Shown here: piece by piece, positions 58,403 to 60,190 of the stretch
How the letters are laid out: each line of letters starts with the position of its first letter
Numbering within the stretch: position 1 is the first letter of the stretch
Origin: Trichloromonas sp034002365
GTDB lineage: Bacteria; Desulfobacterota; Desulfuromonadia; Desulfuromonadales; Trichloromonadaceae
Direction of reading: 5' to 3'
Assembly: GCA_034002365.1 (NCBI GenBank)
Contig: JAVFAR010000004.1
Coordinates: 1-60,190, forward strand
Length of the DNA stretch: 60,190 nt
Position numbers and translations under genes: made by a program
Notes under the pieces: model-generated
What the model saw: only the letters and a program-made list of their open reading frames with translations
What the model was told of the DNA's origin: nothing
Databases searched by the model: none

Positions 58403-58431
58403 TTGACATTCGCCCCCGGCTTCTTTATTTT
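58403..58431 (+). promoter_or_regulatory. Sigma-70 promoter of rplM-rpsI
   Basis: A perfect TTGACA (58403-58408) is followed after 17 bases by TATTTT (58426-58431). It lies 60 bases before the rplM start, as expected for a strongly expressed ribosomal protein operon. Confidence 0.75.
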
Positions 58432-58490
58432 CAGCTCTTCTGTGAGTCCCCGTTACCCAAATTCACAGTTTACGCATAGAGAGGAATTTC

Positions 58491-58919
58491 ATGAGCACGC
58501 AAGTCGCCAAAGAATCGGATATCAAGAGAGCATGGTTCGTCGTTGATCTGGAAGGCAAGGTTCTGGGTCGTGCGGCCACCGAGATTGCCCGCGTACTGCG
58601 CGGCAAGCACAAGGCCATTTACACCCCGAGCGTTGATACCGGCGATTTCGTCGTGGTCGTCAACGCCGACAAGGTCAAGCTGACCGGCACCAAGATGGCC
58701 GACAAGGTCTATTACAGCCACAGCGGCTTTCCCGGGGGGATTCGTTCGATCACCGCCGAGAAGCTGGTCGCGAAGAAACCCGAGGATCTCATCAAAAAAG
58801 CGGTCAAAGGAATGCTGCCCAAGAACAAACTGGGTCGGCAGATGTTCCGTAAGATGAAGGTCTATGCCGGCGCCGAGCATCCCCATGCCGCCCAGCAGCC
58901 CAAGGAACTGGTTATTTAG
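58491..58919 (+). CDS. rplM: 50S ribosomal protein L13
   Basis: A 142-residue L13: AWFVVDLEGKVLGRAATEIA, RVLRGKHKAIYTPSVDTGDF and KAVKGMLPKNKLGRQMFRKM are the conserved blocks. It is needed early in large-subunit assembly. The start follows AGAGAGGAATTTC. The rpsI gene follows after 25 bases. Confidence 0.98.
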   Translation: MSTQVAKESDIKRAWFVVDLEGKVLGRAATEIARVLRGKHKAIYTPSVDTGDFVVVVNADKVKLTGTKMADKVYYSHSGFPGGIRSITAEKLVAKKPEDLIKKAVKGMLPKNKLGRQMFRKMKVYAGAEHPHAAQQPKELVI

Positions 58920-58944
58920 GATCGAAACGAGGAGATAAAACAGA

Positions 58945-59337
58945 ATGGCCGAGCAGAAATTCTACGCGACCGGTAAAAGAAAAACCTCCATCGCCCGGGT
59001 CTGGATGAAGCCGGGTGCCGGGAACATCGTGGTGAACAACCGTTCCCTGGATGAGTTTTTCGGTCGGGAAACCTCCAAGATGGTTGTCCGTCAACCGCTG
59101 GAGCTGACCGACAACGTCGGTAAATTCGATATTTCCGTCAACGTCTGCGGCGGCGGTCCTTCGGGACAGGCCGGCGCCATCAAGCACGGCATCACCAAAG
59201 CCCTGCTCGACATTGATCCGGAGTTGCGCGCTGTGCTGAAAAAGGCCGGGTTCATCACCCGCGACAGCCGCGTGAAAGAGCGGAAGAAGTACGGCAAGCG
59301 CGCCGCCCGCCGCAGCTTCCAGTTCTCCAAGCGTTAA
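58945..59337 (+). CDS. rpsI: 30S ribosomal protein S9
   Basis: A 130-residue S9: FYATGKRKTSIARVWMKPG, GGGPSGQAGAIKHGITKALL and the basic C-terminal tail ending FQFSKR, which reaches the P-site tRNA. Ribosome site CGAGGAG. Partner of rplM in the standard operon. Confidence 0.98.
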   Translation: MAEQKFYATGKRKTSIARVWMKPGAGNIVVNNRSLDEFFGRETSKMVVRQPLELTDNVGKFDISVNVCGGGPSGQAGAIKHGITKALLDIDPELRAVLKKAGFITRDSRVKERKKYGKRAARRSFQFSKR

Positions 59338-59393
59338 CCGTCGCGATTTCTCGCGGGGGAACAAACCCCTGGGGGAGTGCGGCCAATGCCATC

Positions 59394-59425
59394 GGAAAAG
59401 GGAAACCCTCGGGTTTCCCTTTTCC
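59394..59425 (+). terminator. Terminator after rpsI
   Basis: Arms GGAAAAGGGAAACCC (59394-59408) and GGGTTTCCCTTTTCC (59411-59425) pair perfectly, with only TC between them, so the true loop must open a pair or two. It ends the ribosomal operon 18 bases before argC. Confidence 0.8.
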
Positions 59426-59442
59426 CGTTCAAGGAGCCTGCC

Positions 59443-60190
59443 ATGATTCGGGTCGCCATTGTCGGTGCCAGCGGCTATACGGGAGTTGAACTCTACCGTT
59501 TGCTGGCCAATCATCCGCAGGTTGAAATCGCCTGTGTCACCTCCCGGCAGAATGCCGGTGAGCCTTTCGCCGAGGTTTTCCCTTCCCTGCGCGGCCGCAC
59601 CGACCTGGTCTGCGATCCGGTCGATGTCGATATTGTCGCCGCCAAGGCCGATTTCGTCTTTACCGCCTTGCCGCACAAGACCGCCATGGAGTTCGTCCCC
59701 GGACTGCTGGCGGCGGGGAAGAAGGTGGTCGATCTGTCCGCCGATTACCGGCTGCGGGATGCCGCTCTTTACGAAGCCTGGTATCAGCCCCACACCAGCC
59801 CGGAGCTTCTGGCCGAGGCGGTTTACGGCCTGCCCGAGCTCTACCGCGAGAAGGTCCGTCCGGCCCGCCTGGTGGCCAATCCCGGCTGTTATCCGACGAG
59901 TGTCGCCCTGGCCCTGGCCCCCCTGCTGAAAGCGGGGCTGATCGATCCGGCCACCCTGATTATCGACAGCAAGTCGGGGGCCAGCGGTGCCGGCCGCGCG
60001 GCCAAGGTCGATACCCTCTTCTGCGAAGTGAACGAAGGGTTCAAAGCCTACGGCGTCGGCAACCATCGGCACACCCCGGAGATCGAGCAGACCCTGAGCG
60101 ATCTCGCCGGGGTGCCGGTCGTGGTCAATTTCACCCCGCACCTGTTGCCGGTCAATCGCGGCATTCTTTCGACCTGTTACGCCAATCTCC
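59443..60190 (+). CDS. argC: N-acetyl-gamma-glutamyl-phosphate reductase (partial)
   Basis: The first 249 codons of ArgC; the gene runs off the right edge. The NADP fold starts RVAIVGASGYTGVELYRLLA; the active-site Cys is in VANPGCYPTSVALALAPLL, followed by IDSKSGASGAGRAAK and GNHRHTPEIEQ with the catalytic His. It acts in arginine synthesis. The ATG follows CAAGGAGCCTGCC. rplM-rpsI-argC is a common order in Geobacter-type genomes. Confidence 0.96.
   Translation, partial: MIRVAIVGASGYTGVELYRLLANHPQVEIACVTSRQNAGEPFAEVFPSLRGRTDLVCDPVDVDIVAAKADFVFTALPHKTAMEFVPGLLAAGKKVVDLSADYRLRDAALYEAWYQPHTSPELLAEAVYGLPELYREKVRPARLVANPGCYPTSVALALAPLLKAGLIDPATLIIDSKSGASGAGRAAKVDTLFCEVNEGFKAYGVGNHRHTPEIEQTLSDLAGVPVVVNFTPHLLPVNRGILSTCYANL

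Overview
The window reads as a chromosomal segment of a GC-rich deltaproteobacterium of the Desulfuromonadales/Geobacterales type. Supporting this are the pilM-N-O-P-Q cluster followed directly by aroC-aroK-aroB-TPR-roadblock-aroQ-pepP-accB-accC, a futalosine-pathway chorismate dehydratase (MqnA), LipM, HDOD and DUF2318 proteins, and the rplM-rpsI-argC order. This assignment is inferred from gene content and order; no 16S gene is present.

Layout. 0.2-3.2 kb: an exopolyphosphatase/GppA-HD protein, two paralogous small membrane proteins and a thioesterase. 3.3-5.7 kb: a small, lower-GC accessory patch with a toxin-antitoxin pair, an unknown membrane protein and an Mrr-like nuclease. 5.7-9.1 kb: an export operon (metal-binding HMA protein, DUF2318 protein, MacB-like permease, ATPase, two zinc-ribbon membrane proteins). 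9.2-13.8 kb: M48/TPR protease, nitroreductase, DUF4389, SprA-related and HDOD proteins. 13.8-22.6 kb: type IV pilus prepilin peptidase, a small XRE regulator whose promoter carries a palindrome over its -10 box, pilMNOPQ and an Ig-repeat lipoprotein. 22.6-33.7 kb: shikimate genes, biotin carboxylase genes, lipM, a TolC-type protein and mqnA. Then a NUDIX gene and tRNA-Leu(UAA).

From tRNA-Leu (34.2 kb) to rplM (58.5 kb) lies about 24 kb of accessory DNA. Its left part (34.3-38.6 kb) holds integrase-arm-like boxes, a second toxin-antitoxin pair, a VRR-NUC nuclease, a decapitated phosphoesterase and a predicted nuclease with a glycine-rich hydrophobic tail. Its core (39.2-55.3 kb) is a complete type III CRISPR-Cas locus, best described as III-D-like: a CARF protein, a Csx3-like mini-protein, Cas6, a Cas10 with GGDD but no HD nuclease domain, five RAMP/accessory subunits linked by ATGA overlaps, a two-helix membrane CARF protein, a reverse transcriptase-Cas1 fusion, Cas2, a long leader, an array of ten 36-nt repeats and nine spacers, and a Card1-type CARF nuclease after the array. 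Its right part (55.5-58.4 kb) holds three cell-envelope genes of unknown role and two broken genes.

How the CRISPR genes fit together (inference): the HD-less Cas10 should act mainly by making cyclic oligoadenylates, read by at least three CARF proteins (one soluble, one in the membrane, one nuclease), with the Csx3-like protein as a possible off-switch. RT-Cas1/Cas2 could acquire spacers from RNA. At least two of the nine spacers (3 and 7) are antisense to sequences that look like a Shine-Dalgarno site plus start codon; a third (9) covers the start region of a homologue of the spacer 7 target. This fits RNA targeting at gene starts and is the most interesting signal in the window.
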